A DNA stretch of 64,000 nt from Halospina sp040196175 (GTDB lineage: Bacteria; Pseudomonadota; Gammaproteobacteria; Pseudomonadales; Oleiphilaceae), in NCBI RefSeq assembly GCF_040196175.1, contig NZ_JBEFNF010000001.1, forward strand, positions 558,001 to 622,000, written 5' to 3'. Within the stretch, counting starts at the first letter, position 1; every line of letters begins with the position of its first letter. The notes below the pieces were generated by a model. That model did not search any database, was not told where the DNA came from, and saw nothing but the letters and a program-made list of their open reading frames with translations. The translations under genes and the position numbers were made by a program. This document shows, in pieces, positions 17,181-26,592 of the stretch.

Positions 17181-17235
17181 CACCCTGTCCTCCAGAATCC
17201 TTTAAATGGGATCGTGCTCAATGGGTTCGGATTTT

Positions 17236-17256
17236 TTCGTAATTTTCCTTTACGAA
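17236..17256. promoter_or_regulatory. Candidate GlpR operator upstream of glpD
   Basis: Inverted repeat TTCGTAA / TTACGAA with a 7-base spacer, flanked by T-rich and A-rich tracts, about 100 bases before the glpD start. Half-sites match the TTTTCGT(T/A) theme of the eno site, but the spacer is shorter (7 against 12). Confidence 0.5.
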
Positions 17257-17354
17257 TAAAAAAAGCTTTCGCATACTGCCGTATACCGTACCGGGAATCG
17301 GAAAGGGATCGTGACCCTCAGTGTCCCTTCGAACTGCGTCAGGAGAAAGCGAGA

Positions 17355-18887
17355 ATGATCACAGACCATGAGAAGTTTGACGTTGTTGTCGTCGGCGGTG
17401 GCGTCAATGGGGCTGGCATTGCCATGGACGCAGCCGGCAGGGGCCTGCGTGTGCTGTTATGTGAAATGAATGACCTGGCATCCGCGACGTCATCGAACAG
17501 CAGCAAGCTGATCCATGGTGGGCTTAGGTATCTTGAACACTATGAATTCCGGCTTGTCAGGGAAGCGCTGGGAGAGCGGGAGTCACTGCTTCGCAATGCG
17601 CCGCACATCATGTGGCCATTACGCTTTCATCTTCCGCACCGCTCCCATCTGCGCCCAGCGTGGCTGATCCGGTCCGGATTGTTCCTTTACGATCATCTGG
17701 CCAAGCGCGAGATGCTGCCGGGGTCGCGCTCGATCAGGTTTGGGAGTTCAGATCCTCTGAAGCCCAACATTGTGAAGGGTTTTGAATACTCAGATGGGTG
17801 GGCCGACGACGCACGTCTCGTGGTATTGGCCGCCAAGAAAGCCGAGCAGCATGGTGCCAGAATCATGACTCGCACCAAATGCGTCCAGGCGGACCGAGGT
17901 GAGCAGGAGTGGCAGGTCACGTTGCGTGACCGGTGCAGCGACGACGAATGGGTGATCTCAAGCAAGGTGATCATTAATGCCGCTGGGCCATGGGTGAGCA
18001 GTCTTTTCGGCGATTCGCTGGGTATGAAGGCGCCGAAAACAATCCGAATGGTCAAAGGCAGCCATATCGTGGTGCCCCGTTTAAACAGGGACCAGGAAGC
18101 CTACATTCTCCAGAACGAAGACGAACGCATTGTATTCGTCATCCCCTATGAGGATGAATTCTCGCTGGTCGGCACGACCGACGTTGAGTACGAGGGTGAT
18201 CCGAATAAGGCCAGGATCTCGGACGAAGAAATCGAGTACCTACTGGCGATCGTGAACGATCATTTCAAGCGCCAACTGAAGCCTGAAGAAGTCATCTGGT
18301 CCTACTCTGGCGTGCGGCCGTTGATGGACGACGAGGGAAGCGATGCCAAAAAGGCGTCCCGGGACTACAGTTTCGAGGTCAGCCAGGAAGAAGACAAGGC
18401 GCCGCTGATCTCGGTTTTCGGGGGCAAACTGACGACCTACAGAAAGCTCGCGGAGGCGGCAACCAACAAGCTGAGCGAGTTTTTCCCACATGCAGGGGCG
18501 GCTTGGACCAAGAATGCCAGCTTACCGGGCGGCGATTTCAGTGGGCATGAGGCGCTTGAGAAGCAGCTCCGCACGAATTTCCCCTGGCTGGATGAAGGGT
18601 TGGTCTGTCGTCTCGTGCGCACGTACGGCACCCTTTCCTACCCGGTACTGAGAGGCTGCGAAAAGATGGACGATCTGGGGCGCTGTTTCGGGGGGAACCT
18701 GTATGCCGCCGAAGTGGATTACCTGGTTGAGCATGAGTGGGCGATGACGGCGGAGGACATCCTCTGGCGCCGCACCAAGCAGGGTCTGTTTGCCTCAGAG
18801 CAGGATGCTGCCAGCCTTGAGCGGTACCTGGGTGATCGCCAAAGCGGGGGTATGGATGGCGTTGCAGCCCGTCACCGCAGCGCCTGA
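17355..18887 (+). CDS. glpD: Aerobic glycerol-3-phosphate dehydrogenase
   Basis: FAD enzyme at the inner membrane that oxidises glycerol-3-phosphate to DHAP and passes electrons to ubiquinone. The 510-residue protein has the FAD fold FDVVVVGGGVNGAGIAMDAA, SSNSSKLIHGGLRYLEHYEF, the substrate-site blocks GSHIVVPR and LVGTTDVEYEGDP, and a C-terminal GlpD cap domain with EDILWRRTKQGL. ATG 17355 is preceded by AGGAGA at 17341. The frame is open farther upstream, but that extension overlaps the operator region and lacks similarity. Confidence 0.96.
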   Translation: MITDHEKFDVVVVGGGVNGAGIAMDAAGRGLRVLLCEMNDLASATSSNSSKLIHGGLRYLEHYEFRLVREALGERESLLRNAPHIMWPLRFHLPHRSHLRPAWLIRSGLFLYDHLAKREMLPGSRSIRFGSSDPLKPNIVKGFEYSDGWADDARLVVLAAKKAEQHGARIMTRTKCVQADRGEQEWQVTLRDRCSDDEWVISSKVIINAAGPWVSSLFGDSLGMKAPKTIRMVKGSHIVVPRLNRDQEAYILQNEDERIVFVIPYEDEFSLVGTTDVEYEGDPNKARISDEEIEYLLAIVNDHFKRQLKPEEVIWSYSGVRPLMDDEGSDAKKASRDYSFEVSQEEDKAPLISVFGGKLTTYRKLAEAATNKLSEFFPHAGAAWTKNASLPGGDFSGHEALEKQLRTNFPWLDEGLVCRLVRTYGTLSYPVLRGCEKMDDLGRCFGGNLYAAEVDYLVEHEWAMTAEDILWRRTKQGLFASEQDAASLERYLGDRQSGGMDGVAARHRSA

Positions 18888-18987
18888 GTCCATTGACGGG
18901 TAAGACGTTCCTCCAAGCCTTTCAGTCAGCATCCTCCGAAGCACAATAGCCGTGGTTAGAATGTGGCGCGTTATGCTTGGGGCGCGC

Positions 18988-19014
18988 AAAAAAAACCCGC
19001 GACCGGGCCGCGGG
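18988..19014 (-). terminator. Rho-independent terminator of the porin gene
   Basis: On the minus strand the stem CCCGCG ... CGCGGG (18996-19014) is followed directly by eight U residues. It lies 47 bases beyond the porin stop. A second small stem, GCCCCTT/AAGGGGC (19026-19044), precedes it. Confidence 0.9.
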
Positions 19015-19060
19015 CATTACAGGATGCCCCTTGCATGAAGGGGCGGATCAGTCAGATCGG

Positions 19061-20236
19061 TTAGAAGTTAAACTGAGAGCCGACAATCAGGGCCCGGTAC
19101 TCACGCTGGGGCATGAGGGCGCCGCCACCTTCACCAACATAATCCTGAAGCTCAACCATGAGGGTCAACTGGTCCGTAACGCGATGACGGGAGAACACCA
19201 TCGTCAGCTCGTTGGCGCCGCTGGCATTGTCTTCCTCACCCTCACCGTAACTGGCACCGAAGGTATGGATGCCGGCATCAAAGGTGCCCTCAGCGTACCA
19301 CTGCTCGTACTCTTGATCGGGGGCGGTCGTGAAGATCACCGGGCTCGTATTCTCGCTGATGGAGTAGTTGGCACGGGCATTAAAGTTACCAGCGCTGAGC
19401 GAGCCCCCGAAATCGACGGTGTACATGGTCTCGCTGTCATTACCGCTCAAACCGGTGTCATCGACGTCCTGAAAGCCGCCACTGGTCCAGATGCCAACGT
19501 TATCGCCGGCATAGTCCAAACGATACTCAATACGGGGGGTCTCCTTGGTGCCTTCCTCGAGGTTGTTTGCGCCATCGTCGTCTTGGTTTGTCGTCCCGGC
19601 GAAGGCGCCGGTCCCGCTATCCGGGTCAATTGCTGCGACAGCGAACTGGACGCCGCCGGTTCGTGGCGAGAAATAAGCGACACGGGGCCGGAAGTCCGCG
19701 TACTTGTAGCCGGCGCCGATACGCCCGTTCGTGGCGAGGGAGTCGACACCCTGATCCGGCATTATACCCACACCCATGGCGCTTCCCGTGTCACCGATGG
19801 CCGGGGTACCCACCAGCCCGAAGCCTTGGCCAATGCTGACGGTACCGAAATCACCGTCTACGTTGATCTTAGCAACACGACTGCCAAACCCTTCGGTATT
19901 GTTTCCACCTTCACCCACGTGATTGTTGATCTGAAGGTGACCGGACACGTCGAGGCCGTTCTGGGTCGGCGCGGAAAACGAAAGGTTCAGGCTCGCTGGA
20001 TTGAAGCCGGATCCCACCCCAATATTCGTTTCTCCACCGTCTTCATCTTCTCCAACCAAGAATACGGGAATATAACCGCCAGCGCCGAATGTCCAGCCGC
20101 TGTCGGTTTCGTAGGACAGCTCCGCCATCGCCGGAGACGCCATGCCACCGATCATCAGCGAGACTGCCGCGGCCAGCGTGGTTCTGCGAAATCCGCCGGT
20201 GGTTGATACGAGCGTTGTGTTGTTGTTTTCGAACAT
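19061..20236 (-). CDS. Outer-membrane porin (trimeric general porin type)
   Basis: The 391-residue precursor has a signal peptide ending at about residue 38 (SLMIGGMASPAMA, then ELSYETD). The mature part alternates short amphipathic strands with acidic loops (GEDEDGGE, NQDDDGANNLEEG) and ends in phenylalanine (SQFNF), as porins require for BAM recognition. The plug-loop region contains GQGFGLVGTPAIGDTG. The acidity suits a halophile. It sits between glpD and pyk with its own terminator, so a role in glycerol passage across the outer membrane is a reasonable inference, not shown. The signal region is long (38 residues), so a later start is possible. Confidence 0.88.
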   Translation of the reverse strand: MFENNNTTLVSTTGGFRRTTLAAAVSLMIGGMASPAMAELSYETDSGWTFGAGGYIPVFLVGEDEDGGETNIGVGSGFNPASLNLSFSAPTQNGLDVSGHLQINNHVGEGGNNTEGFGSRVAKINVDGDFGTVSIGQGFGLVGTPAIGDTGSAMGVGIMPDQGVDSLATNGRIGAGYKYADFRPRVAYFSPRTGGVQFAVAAIDPDSGTGAFAGTTNQDDDGANNLEEGTKETPRIEYRLDYAGDNVGIWTSGGFQDVDDTGLSGNDSETMYTVDFGGSLSAGNFNARANYSISENTSPVIFTTAPDQEYEQWYAEGTFDAGIHTFGASYGEGEEDNASGANELTMVFSRHRVTDQLTLMVELQDYVGEGGGALMPQREYRALIVGSQFNF

Positions 20237-20667
20237 GGTGTTTTCCTGTTTTTGTTTGTGTCTGTTTCCGGCCGCCTCGTTGGGTCCCTGATGACAGGCT
20301 TACGATGCGATAACCGGTCATACCAAAACACGAAATGCCGAGCCGGTTGTTGGAGCCACTGACTCTTAAGCAGTTCGCATGGGAAAACCGTAGCTCTGAA
20401 ACGAACAAATGAAAAGCCTTAATGGCGAAAATATCGACAAAATTTTCGGATTGTTTGCGTTCACGCTATGCAGGGTTTTTCAACAATCTGAAAAATATGC
20501 TGTTTTGTGGTTCGTGTTCGTTTTTTCGTTGACGAACATTCAGCCGGAGGATACCTTTGAGGGAGACTGTCCCGTGCACCGTGAATGTCTCTGCAGGGAT
20601 TGCGATACTCGGCGGTAATGCCAGCGTCCTCCACGAGGCGATCCAATAGTAAAAAAGGAGCAGCTCA
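20237..20667. promoter_or_regulatory. Divergent control region between porin and pyk
   Basis: No gene is supported here. An inverted repeat TGTTCG ... CGAACA with a 12-base spacer (20515-20538) contains the nested palindrome TTCGT-TG-ACGAA (20525-20536). This is close to the eno and glpD repeats and to the E. coli GlpR half-site TGTTCG. A looser CGAAAAT ... ATTTTCG pair lies near 20424-20446 on the porin side. Pyk has AAAAAAGGAGCAG just before its start. Confidence 0.5.
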
Positions 20668-22116
20668 ATGCTCAGACGCACAAAAATAGTCGCCACGCTC
20701 GGCCCATCCACCGACACGCCGGAGTCACTTGCGGCGATCATCGGAGCTGGTGTTGATGCGACACGCCTGAATTTCTCCCACGGGAGCGCGCAGGAACACA
20801 TTGAGCGTGCGAACAGCGTGCGCGAAATCGCGGCCCAGCAGGGCCGTTTTGTCGCCCTCCTTGCGGATCTCCAGGGTCCCAAATTGCGTATTTCGAGATT
20901 CGTGGAACACAAGGTGGTCCTTACTGCCGGCCAGGAGTTCGTCCTGGACGCGGCCATGGCTAAGGAGTCTGGCACCGCTGAGCGCGTTGGAATCGATTAT
21001 GAGCAGCTGATAGATGACGTCGCCCCGGGGGATGTGCTGGTCCTGGATGATGGCCGGATCGAGATGGAAGTGAACTCCGTGAGCGAACGGTGCATCAGGT
21101 CCCGGGTTCTGATCGGTGGTGTCCTGTCGGATAACAAGGGGCTCAATAAACGGGGTGGTGGCCTGTCCGCGGAAGCGCTTACCGCGAAGGACAGGGAGGA
21201 CATTGTCACCGCCGCCCGGCTGGGGGCCGACTACGTTGCGGTGTCGTTTGTCCGTACGGCCGATGACATGCATCAGGCCCGCCGGTTACTCAGGGAGGCT
21301 GGTTCTGCAGCGGGCCTGGTTGCCAAGATCGAACGCGCCGAGCTTGCCCACGATAACGCGGCCCTGGATGCCGTGATTGAAGCCTCCGATGTGGTCATGG
21401 TGGCCCGCGGTGACCTGGCGGTAGAAATTGGCGATGCGGAACTGGTCGGCGTTCAGAAACATATCATTGAGCGCGCTCGGGTGCTGGATCGCAGTGTCAT
21501 CACCGCGACACAGATGATGGAATCCATGATCACCGAGCCGATGCCGACCCGTGCCGAGGTCTCCGATGTGGCCAATGCGGTGATGGACTATACCGATGCC
21601 GTGATGCTCTCGGCAGAGACGGCCGTGGGTGACTACCCTGTGGAAGCGGTGCGGGCGATGGTACGGGTTTGTCTGGGCGCCGAAAAGCACCCGTCAATGC
21701 ACCAGTCCCAACACCGTATCCATGAGAGCATGGAACACATCGACGACGCCATCGCGTTGTCCGCGATGTACGCGGCCAACCACCTCAGCGGTGTCGCGGC
21801 AATCATCTGTATGACCGAATCCGGGGCGACGCCATTACTGATGTCCCGGATCAAGTCGAGCCTCCCCATTTTCGCTTTCTCGCGTCACCACTCCACCCAG
21901 CACCGTGTCGTCCTGTTCCGGGGCGTCCATACTGTCCCCTTTGACAGCCTGAAAATTCCCAATGATCAGACAAATGCGCTTGCTGTCTCTGAGCTGGTGA
22001 GTCGCGGAATGGTTCAGGAAGGGGATCTGGTGGTAATGACCAAGGGTGACTACGTTAATGCCCAGGGTGGCACCAATACCATGAAGGTTGTCCGGGTGGG
22101 GGCTGAAATCCAGTGA
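20668..22116 (+). CDS. pyk: Pyruvate kinase
   Basis: Converts phosphoenolpyruvate and ADP to pyruvate and ATP. The 482-residue protein has TKIVATLGPSTDTPE, NFSHGS, LADLQGPKLRI, the catalytic Lys in LVAKIERAEL, VMVARGDLAVEIG, and TATQMMESMITEPMPTRAEV. The C-terminal regulatory domain is complete (CMTESGATPLLMSR ... VVMTKGD). An AAGGAG lies eight bases before the start. It is followed 70 bases later by aceE-aceF on the same strand, so phosphoenolpyruvate to acetyl-CoA is one transcriptional direction. Confidence 0.97.
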   Translation: MLRRTKIVATLGPSTDTPESLAAIIGAGVDATRLNFSHGSAQEHIERANSVREIAAQQGRFVALLADLQGPKLRISRFVEHKVVLTAGQEFVLDAAMAKESGTAERVGIDYEQLIDDVAPGDVLVLDDGRIEMEVNSVSERCIRSRVLIGGVLSDNKGLNKRGGGLSAEALTAKDREDIVTAARLGADYVAVSFVRTADDMHQARRLLREAGSAAGLVAKIERAELAHDNAALDAVIEASDVVMVARGDLAVEIGDAELVGVQKHIIERARVLDRSVITATQMMESMITEPMPTRAEVSDVANAVMDYTDAVMLSAETAVGDYPVEAVRAMVRVCLGAEKHPSMHQSQHRIHESMEHIDDAIALSAMYAANHLSGVAAIICMTESGATPLLMSRIKSSLPIFAFSRHHSTQHRVVLFRGVHTVPFDSLKIPNDQTNALAVSELVSRGMVQEGDLVVMTKGDYVNAQGGTNTMKVVRVGAEIQ

Positions 22117-22186
22117 GCTCAGCGTCCACCTCCACCCGCATCCCCGCATACCCAATCCCTGCCAAAAACACAGGAGCGCACGCCTC

Positions 22187-24853
22187 ATGAGTCAGGATGA
22201 TGATCCGGTTGAAACCCGGGAATGGCTCGATGCACTGGCATCGGTGATTCAGAACGAGGGCGTTGAGCGCGCCGAGTACCTGCTGGGTAAACTCTCGGAC
22301 AAGGCAAGCCGCGCCGGCACGCTCATGCCCCATGCCATGACCACCCCCTTTCGAAACAGCATCCAGCCCTCGGATGAGAAACGCATGCCGGGCGACATGT
22401 TCATGGAGCGGCGCATCCGCTCGCTGATCCGGTGGAATGCGCTCGCCATGGTCATGCGCGCCAATATGAAGCCGGATGACCTGGGTGGTCATATCTCCAC
22501 CTTTTCCTCTGCCGCCACCCTCTATGATGTGGGTTTCAACTATTTCTTCCACGGTGGCGATGAGAGCCGCGAGTCGGATCTGGTGTATTTCCAGGGGCAT
22601 GCCGCGCCGGGCATCTACGCGCGCTCGTTCCTGGAAGGACGGCTGAGTGAAGAGCAGCTGGATCATTACCGCCAGGACACTCTAGAAAACGGCATCTCAT
22701 CCTACCCCCATCCCTGGTTGATGCCGGATTACTGGCAGTTCCCAACAGTCTCGATGGGTCTGGGCCCGCTGCAGGCTATCTATCAGGCCCACATCATGAA
22801 ATACCTGGATAACCGGGAGTTGGTCGATAAAGACAAACGCAAGGTTTGGTGTTTCGTCGGTGATGGTGAGTGTGACGAACCCGAGACGCTCGGCGCGATT
22901 GGTCTTGCCGGGCGCGAGAATCTGGATAACCTCATCTTTGTGGTTAACTGCAACCTGCAGCGCCTTGACGGTCCAGTGCGTGGCAACGGCAAGATCATCC
23001 AGGAGCTGGAAGGGATCTTCCGGGGTGCTGGCTGGAATGTGCTTAAGGTGGTCTGGGGCCGCCACTGGGATGCCATCCTCGAAAAGGACACTGACGGGGT
23101 GCTTCAGGAGGCGCTGGATGCCACCTGCGACGGTGAGCTCCAGAATTACCTCAGCCAGGGGCCGGCCTATACCCGCAAGCATTTTTTTGGACAGAGTGCT
23201 GAACTCGCGGAATTCGCGAAAGACCTCACCGACGAGGACATTCTCCAGCTCAACCGTGGTGGGCACGATCCCTATAAGGTCTACGCGGCCTATCATGAGG
23301 CGGTGCACCATAAAGGGCAGCCCACCGTCATTCTCGCGCACACCATCAAGGGGTATGGCTTCGGCGATGGCGCGGAAGCGCAGAACATTGCCCATCAGGT
23401 CAAAAAGCTGGACAAGGATTCGGTCAAGGCATTCCGGGACCGCTTTGCGGTGCCGATCAACGATGATGAACTCGATCAGCTGCCCTACTACAGGCCCGCG
23501 GAGGGCAGCCCCGAGAACCAGTATCTGCAGAAGCGTCGACGTGAGCTCGGGGGCTATCTGCCGCGGCGCCGTCGTGATTCGACGCCGTTGAAGATTCCTG
23601 AGCTCAAAACCTTCGACAAGCTGCTGGAAGGCACCGGTGACCGTGAGATGTCCACAACCATGGCCTTTGTCCGCATGCTCACCACGCTGCTCAAGGATAA
23701 GCAGGTGGGTAAGCGGGTGGTGCCGATTGTTCCGGATGAGGCGCGTACCTTCGGTATTGAGGGGCTGTTCCGCCAGACCGGCATCTACACGTCCGAAGGG
23801 CAGCAATACACGCCCGAGGACAGGGATCAGATCATGTACTACCGGGAGGACAGGAAAGGGCAGATCCTGCAGGAGGGGATTAATGAAGCCGGTGCCATGT
23901 GCGCCTGGATTGGTGCGGCGACCGCCTACAGTCATCACGATTACCCGCTCATTCCCTTCTATATCTTCTACTCCATGTTCGGTTACCAGCGGGTGGGCGA
24001 TCTGTGCTGGGCTGCTGGTGATATGCGCGCCCGGGGCTTCCTTCTGGGCGGAACGTCCGGGCGCACGACCCTCAATGGCGAGGGGCTGCAGCATCAGGAC
24101 GGTCATGGGCTGATCCTGCACAATGTGGTGCCCAACTGCCTGACCTATGATCCGACGTTCGGCTATGAAGTCGCGGTGATCATCCGGGAAGGGATGCGGC
24201 GGATGTATCAGGAAAACGAGAGCATCTACTACTACATCACGCTGCTTAACGAGAACTATCAGCACCCGGCGATGCCCAAGGGGGTGGAAGAGGGCATCAT
24301 CCGGGGTCTCTACCAGCTGGATAGCTTGGATGTGGCCGAAGAGGCTGAGAACGCGACACCCCGGGTCCAGCTTCTGGGCAGCGGCGCCATCCTCAATGAA
24401 GTGAGGGCCGCAGCGCAGATGCTGAAGGAGGAATTCAAGGTGGGCTCCGATGTGTGGAGCGTAACCAGCTTTGGTGAGCTGGCCCGCGATGGCCAGCATG
24501 TGGCGCGCTGGAACCGCCTCCATCCGGACAAGACAAACCGGACCTCCTGGGTGCACGACCAGCTCAGGGATCAGACAGGGCCGGTGATCGCCTCCACGGA
24601 TTACATCCGGCTGCAGTCCGAGCAGATCCGTGCCTTTGTGCCAGCCCCTTACCACGTTCTGGGCACCGATGGCTTTGGGCGCTCCGACACCCGCTGGAAT
24701 CTGCGAGCGTTCTTTGAGGTTGATCGCTACTACGTGGTGGTGGCTGCTTTGAGCGCTCTGGCCGAGGAAGGCGCTGTGGAACGCGATACAGTCATCGAGG
24801 CTATGAACCAGTACGGCATCGACCGCGACAAACCCAACCCGGTGTCCAGCTGA
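22187..24853 (+). CDS. aceE: Pyruvate dehydrogenase E1 component, homodimeric type
   Basis: The thiamine-diphosphate E1 that decarboxylates pyruvate and acetylates E2 lipoyl groups. At 888 residues it matches homodimeric AceE of gammaproteobacteria. Blocks seen are GGHISTFSSAATLYDVGFN, the ThDP motif GDGECDEPETLGAI ... NLDNLIFVVNCNLQRLDGPV, IPFYIFYSMFGYQRVGD, and GRTTLNGEGLQHQDGH. ATG 22187 has AGGAG at 22172; an open extension upstream into the pyk 3' end is not needed. It is 27 bases upstream of aceF. Confidence 0.97.
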   Translation: MSQDDDPVETREWLDALASVIQNEGVERAEYLLGKLSDKASRAGTLMPHAMTTPFRNSIQPSDEKRMPGDMFMERRIRSLIRWNALAMVMRANMKPDDLGGHISTFSSAATLYDVGFNYFFHGGDESRESDLVYFQGHAAPGIYARSFLEGRLSEEQLDHYRQDTLENGISSYPHPWLMPDYWQFPTVSMGLGPLQAIYQAHIMKYLDNRELVDKDKRKVWCFVGDGECDEPETLGAIGLAGRENLDNLIFVVNCNLQRLDGPVRGNGKIIQELEGIFRGAGWNVLKVVWGRHWDAILEKDTDGVLQEALDATCDGELQNYLSQGPAYTRKHFFGQSAELAEFAKDLTDEDILQLNRGGHDPYKVYAAYHEAVHHKGQPTVILAHTIKGYGFGDGAEAQNIAHQVKKLDKDSVKAFRDRFAVPINDDELDQLPYYRPAEGSPENQYLQKRRRELGGYLPRRRRDSTPLKIPELKTFDKLLEGTGDREMSTTMAFVRMLTTLLKDKQVGKRVVPIVPDEARTFGIEGLFRQTGIYTSEGQQYTPEDRDQIMYYREDRKGQILQEGINEAGAMCAWIGAATAYSHHDYPLIPFYIFYSMFGYQRVGDLCWAAGDMRARGFLLGGTSGRTTLNGEGLQHQDGHGLILHNVVPNCLTYDPTFGYEVAVIIREGMRRMYQENESIYYYITLLNENYQHPAMPKGVEEGIIRGLYQLDSLDVAEEAENATPRVQLLGSGAILNEVRAAAQMLKEEFKVGSDVWSVTSFGELARDGQHVARWNRLHPDKTNRTSWVHDQLRDQTGPVIASTDYIRLQSEQIRAFVPAPYHVLGTDGFGRSDTRWNLRAFFEVDRYYVVVAALSALAEEGAVERDTVIEAMNQYGIDRDKPNPVSS

Positions 24854-24880
24854 TCCGGTGACGGAAGGAGAAACGGCATC

Positions 24881-26548
24881 ATGAGTGAACAGGCGATACG
24901 GGTTCCCGAACTCGGCGGCGCGGATTCGGTTGAGATCGTCGGGGTCCTGGTCAATGTGGGCGATTCGGTCAACGCCGAAGACCCCCTGCTGGAGCTGGAA
25001 TCCGATAAGGCCACCGTGGAACTGCCTGCGCCGGCAGACGGAACGGTGACCCGGCTGGATGTAAAGGAAGGCGATTCCCTCAAGGAAGGGGATCTTGTGG
25101 GCATGATGGAAACCGCCGAGATCGGTGCCTCAGGCGACAGCGACCAGTCCGAAGGCGAGGAGGGATCTATAGGAGCAAGTCCCGCTCGCGATGAGGAACA
25201 GACCTCCGATGACGCATCCGACGAAACGGAGGCCCCGCAGGACGACGCTCCCTCCGGCGGCGAACAGCCAATCCACGTCCCCGAACTCGGCGGCGCTGAG
25301 TCGGTCGAGATTGTCGGAGTCCTTGTCAGCGTCGGCGACTCGGTGAACGCCGAGGACCCGCTGTTGGAACTGGAGTCCGACAAGGCCACCGTCGAAATGC
25401 CGTCTCCCGCCACCGGCACAATCACGCGCCTCGACGTCAAGCAGGGGGATGCCCTCAAGGAAGGCGATGTTGTCGGAGCGCTGGAGGTTGCAGGCAGTGG
25501 CGCCCAGGACTCCGGTGATGACAGGCAGCCAGAGACAGAGCAGAAAACGCCCGCGGCGGAAGCGAGCCCGGGTCGCGATGATCACAGCGGGAAACAGCAG
25601 CAACCCGTCGATATCCCTGACTCAGACCAGACCCCGCAAACCCTGGTCCACGCCGGACCGGCGGTGCGCAAGATCGCCCGGGAATTCGGGGTGGAACTTA
25701 CACAGGTTCGTGGCAGCGGGCCCAAGGGGCGCATCCTCAAGGAAGACGTGCAGGACTGGGTCAAACGCCAGCTTGAAAGTGGCGGTACCCAGGCATCTGC
25801 CGGCGGTGGTACCGGCATTCCCGGTGTGGAGCTGCCGGACTTCAGCCAGTTCGGCGAGATCGAGCGCCGGCCCATGAACAGGATCCAGAAACTCACCGCC
25901 CAGGGGATGCAGCGCAGCTGGCTCAACGTTCCGCACGTGACCCAGTTCGAGGATGCCGACATCACGGACCTGGAGGCCTTCCGCCAGGCCCGCAAGGCGG
26001 AGGGGGAGAGCCGGGGTGTGAAGCTCACCTTCGTACCCTTCCTGCTCAAGGCCTGCGCCTACGCCCTGCGCCGGTACCCGCAGTTCAACGTGTCGCTGGA
26101 CATGGCGAACGAGGCCTTCATCCAGAAACACTACTGCCACATCGGCGTGGCCGTGGACACCCCGAAGGGTCTGGTGGTGCCGGTTGTGCGGGATGTGGAC
26201 AGCAAGAGCATCTGGCAGTTGGCCGAGGAACTCCAGACCCTGGCCGGCAAGGCGCGTGACGGCAAACTCACCAATGACGACATGAGCGGCGCCTGCTTCA
26301 CCCTCACCAGCCTGGGCGGCATAGGCGGTACGGCATTCACGCCCATTGTGAACACACCGGAAGTGGCCATTCTGGGCGTCTCGAAAGCCAGCACCCAACC
26401 GGTCTGGGACGGCGAGCAGTTCCAGCCCCGGTTAATGGCGCCTCTGTCGCTCTCCTATGACCACAGGGCCATCAACGGTGCGGACGCGGCACGCTTCACC
26501 ACGCTGCTCAGCCGCCTGCTGGGGGATCTGCGGGAACTGGTGATGTAA
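24881..26548 (+). CDS. aceF: Dihydrolipoyllysine acetyltransferase (E2) with two tandem lipoyl domains
   Basis: The 555-residue core of pyruvate dehydrogenase. There are two lipoyl domains at about residues 5-79 and 130-205, with lipoyl lysines Lys43 and Lys168 in identical ELESDKATVE contexts. Linkers between them are rich in Asp, Glu and Ser. The E1/E3-binding domain follows at about 255-290 (AGPAVRKIAREFGVEL ... GRILKEDV), then the acetyltransferase domain ending in SYDHRAINGADAARF. The active-site motif has Asn where many E2 enzymes have Asp, as in some other gammaproteobacterial E2p. No lpd (E3) gene follows; a strong hairpin does. Confidence 0.96.
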   Translation: MSEQAIRVPELGGADSVEIVGVLVNVGDSVNAEDPLLELESDKATVELPAPADGTVTRLDVKEGDSLKEGDLVGMMETAEIGASGDSDQSEGEEGSIGASPARDEEQTSDDASDETEAPQDDAPSGGEQPIHVPELGGAESVEIVGVLVSVGDSVNAEDPLLELESDKATVEMPSPATGTITRLDVKQGDALKEGDVVGALEVAGSGAQDSGDDRQPETEQKTPAAEASPGRDDHSGKQQQPVDIPDSDQTPQTLVHAGPAVRKIAREFGVELTQVRGSGPKGRILKEDVQDWVKRQLESGGTQASAGGGTGIPGVELPDFSQFGEIERRPMNRIQKLTAQGMQRSWLNVPHVTQFEDADITDLEAFRQARKAEGESRGVKLTFVPFLLKACAYALRRYPQFNVSLDMANEAFIQKHYCHIGVAVDTPKGLVVPVVRDVDSKSIWQLAEELQTLAGKARDGKLTNDDMSGACFTLTSLGGIGGTAFTPIVNTPEVAILGVSKASTQPVWDGEQFQPRLMAPLSLSYDHRAINGADAARFTTLLSRLLGDLRELVM

Positions 26549-26558
26549 GTGCCTCGCA

Positions 26559-26591
26559 GGTTGCCGGTTTCAGATCCTGAAACCGGCAACC
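26559..26591. terminator. Strong hairpin between convergent aceF and alcohol dehydrogenase genes
   Basis: A perfect 15-base stem (GGTTGCCGGTTTCAG and its complement) with a 3-base loop, immediately after aceF and ending two bases before the stop of the convergent gene. No U-tract on either side, so it may stabilise 3' ends or stop transcription in both directions with help. Confidence 0.55.
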
Positions 26592-26592
26592 G

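Noticed and set aside
18977..20206. A 409-codon open frame antisense to the porin gene
   Set aside because: It lies exactly over the porin, whose signal peptide, strand pattern, C-terminal Phe and terminator are all convincing. The antisense product has no recognisable domain or ribosome site.
22697..24655. A 652-codon open frame antisense to aceE
   Set aside because: Composition artefact of a high-GC conserved gene; aceE motifs occupy the opposite strand throughout.
26479..26493. Asp to Asn change in the AceF active-site motif DHRAINGA as a sign of inactivity
   Set aside because: The same Asn occurs in functional E2p of other gammaproteobacteria; the catalytic His is present.
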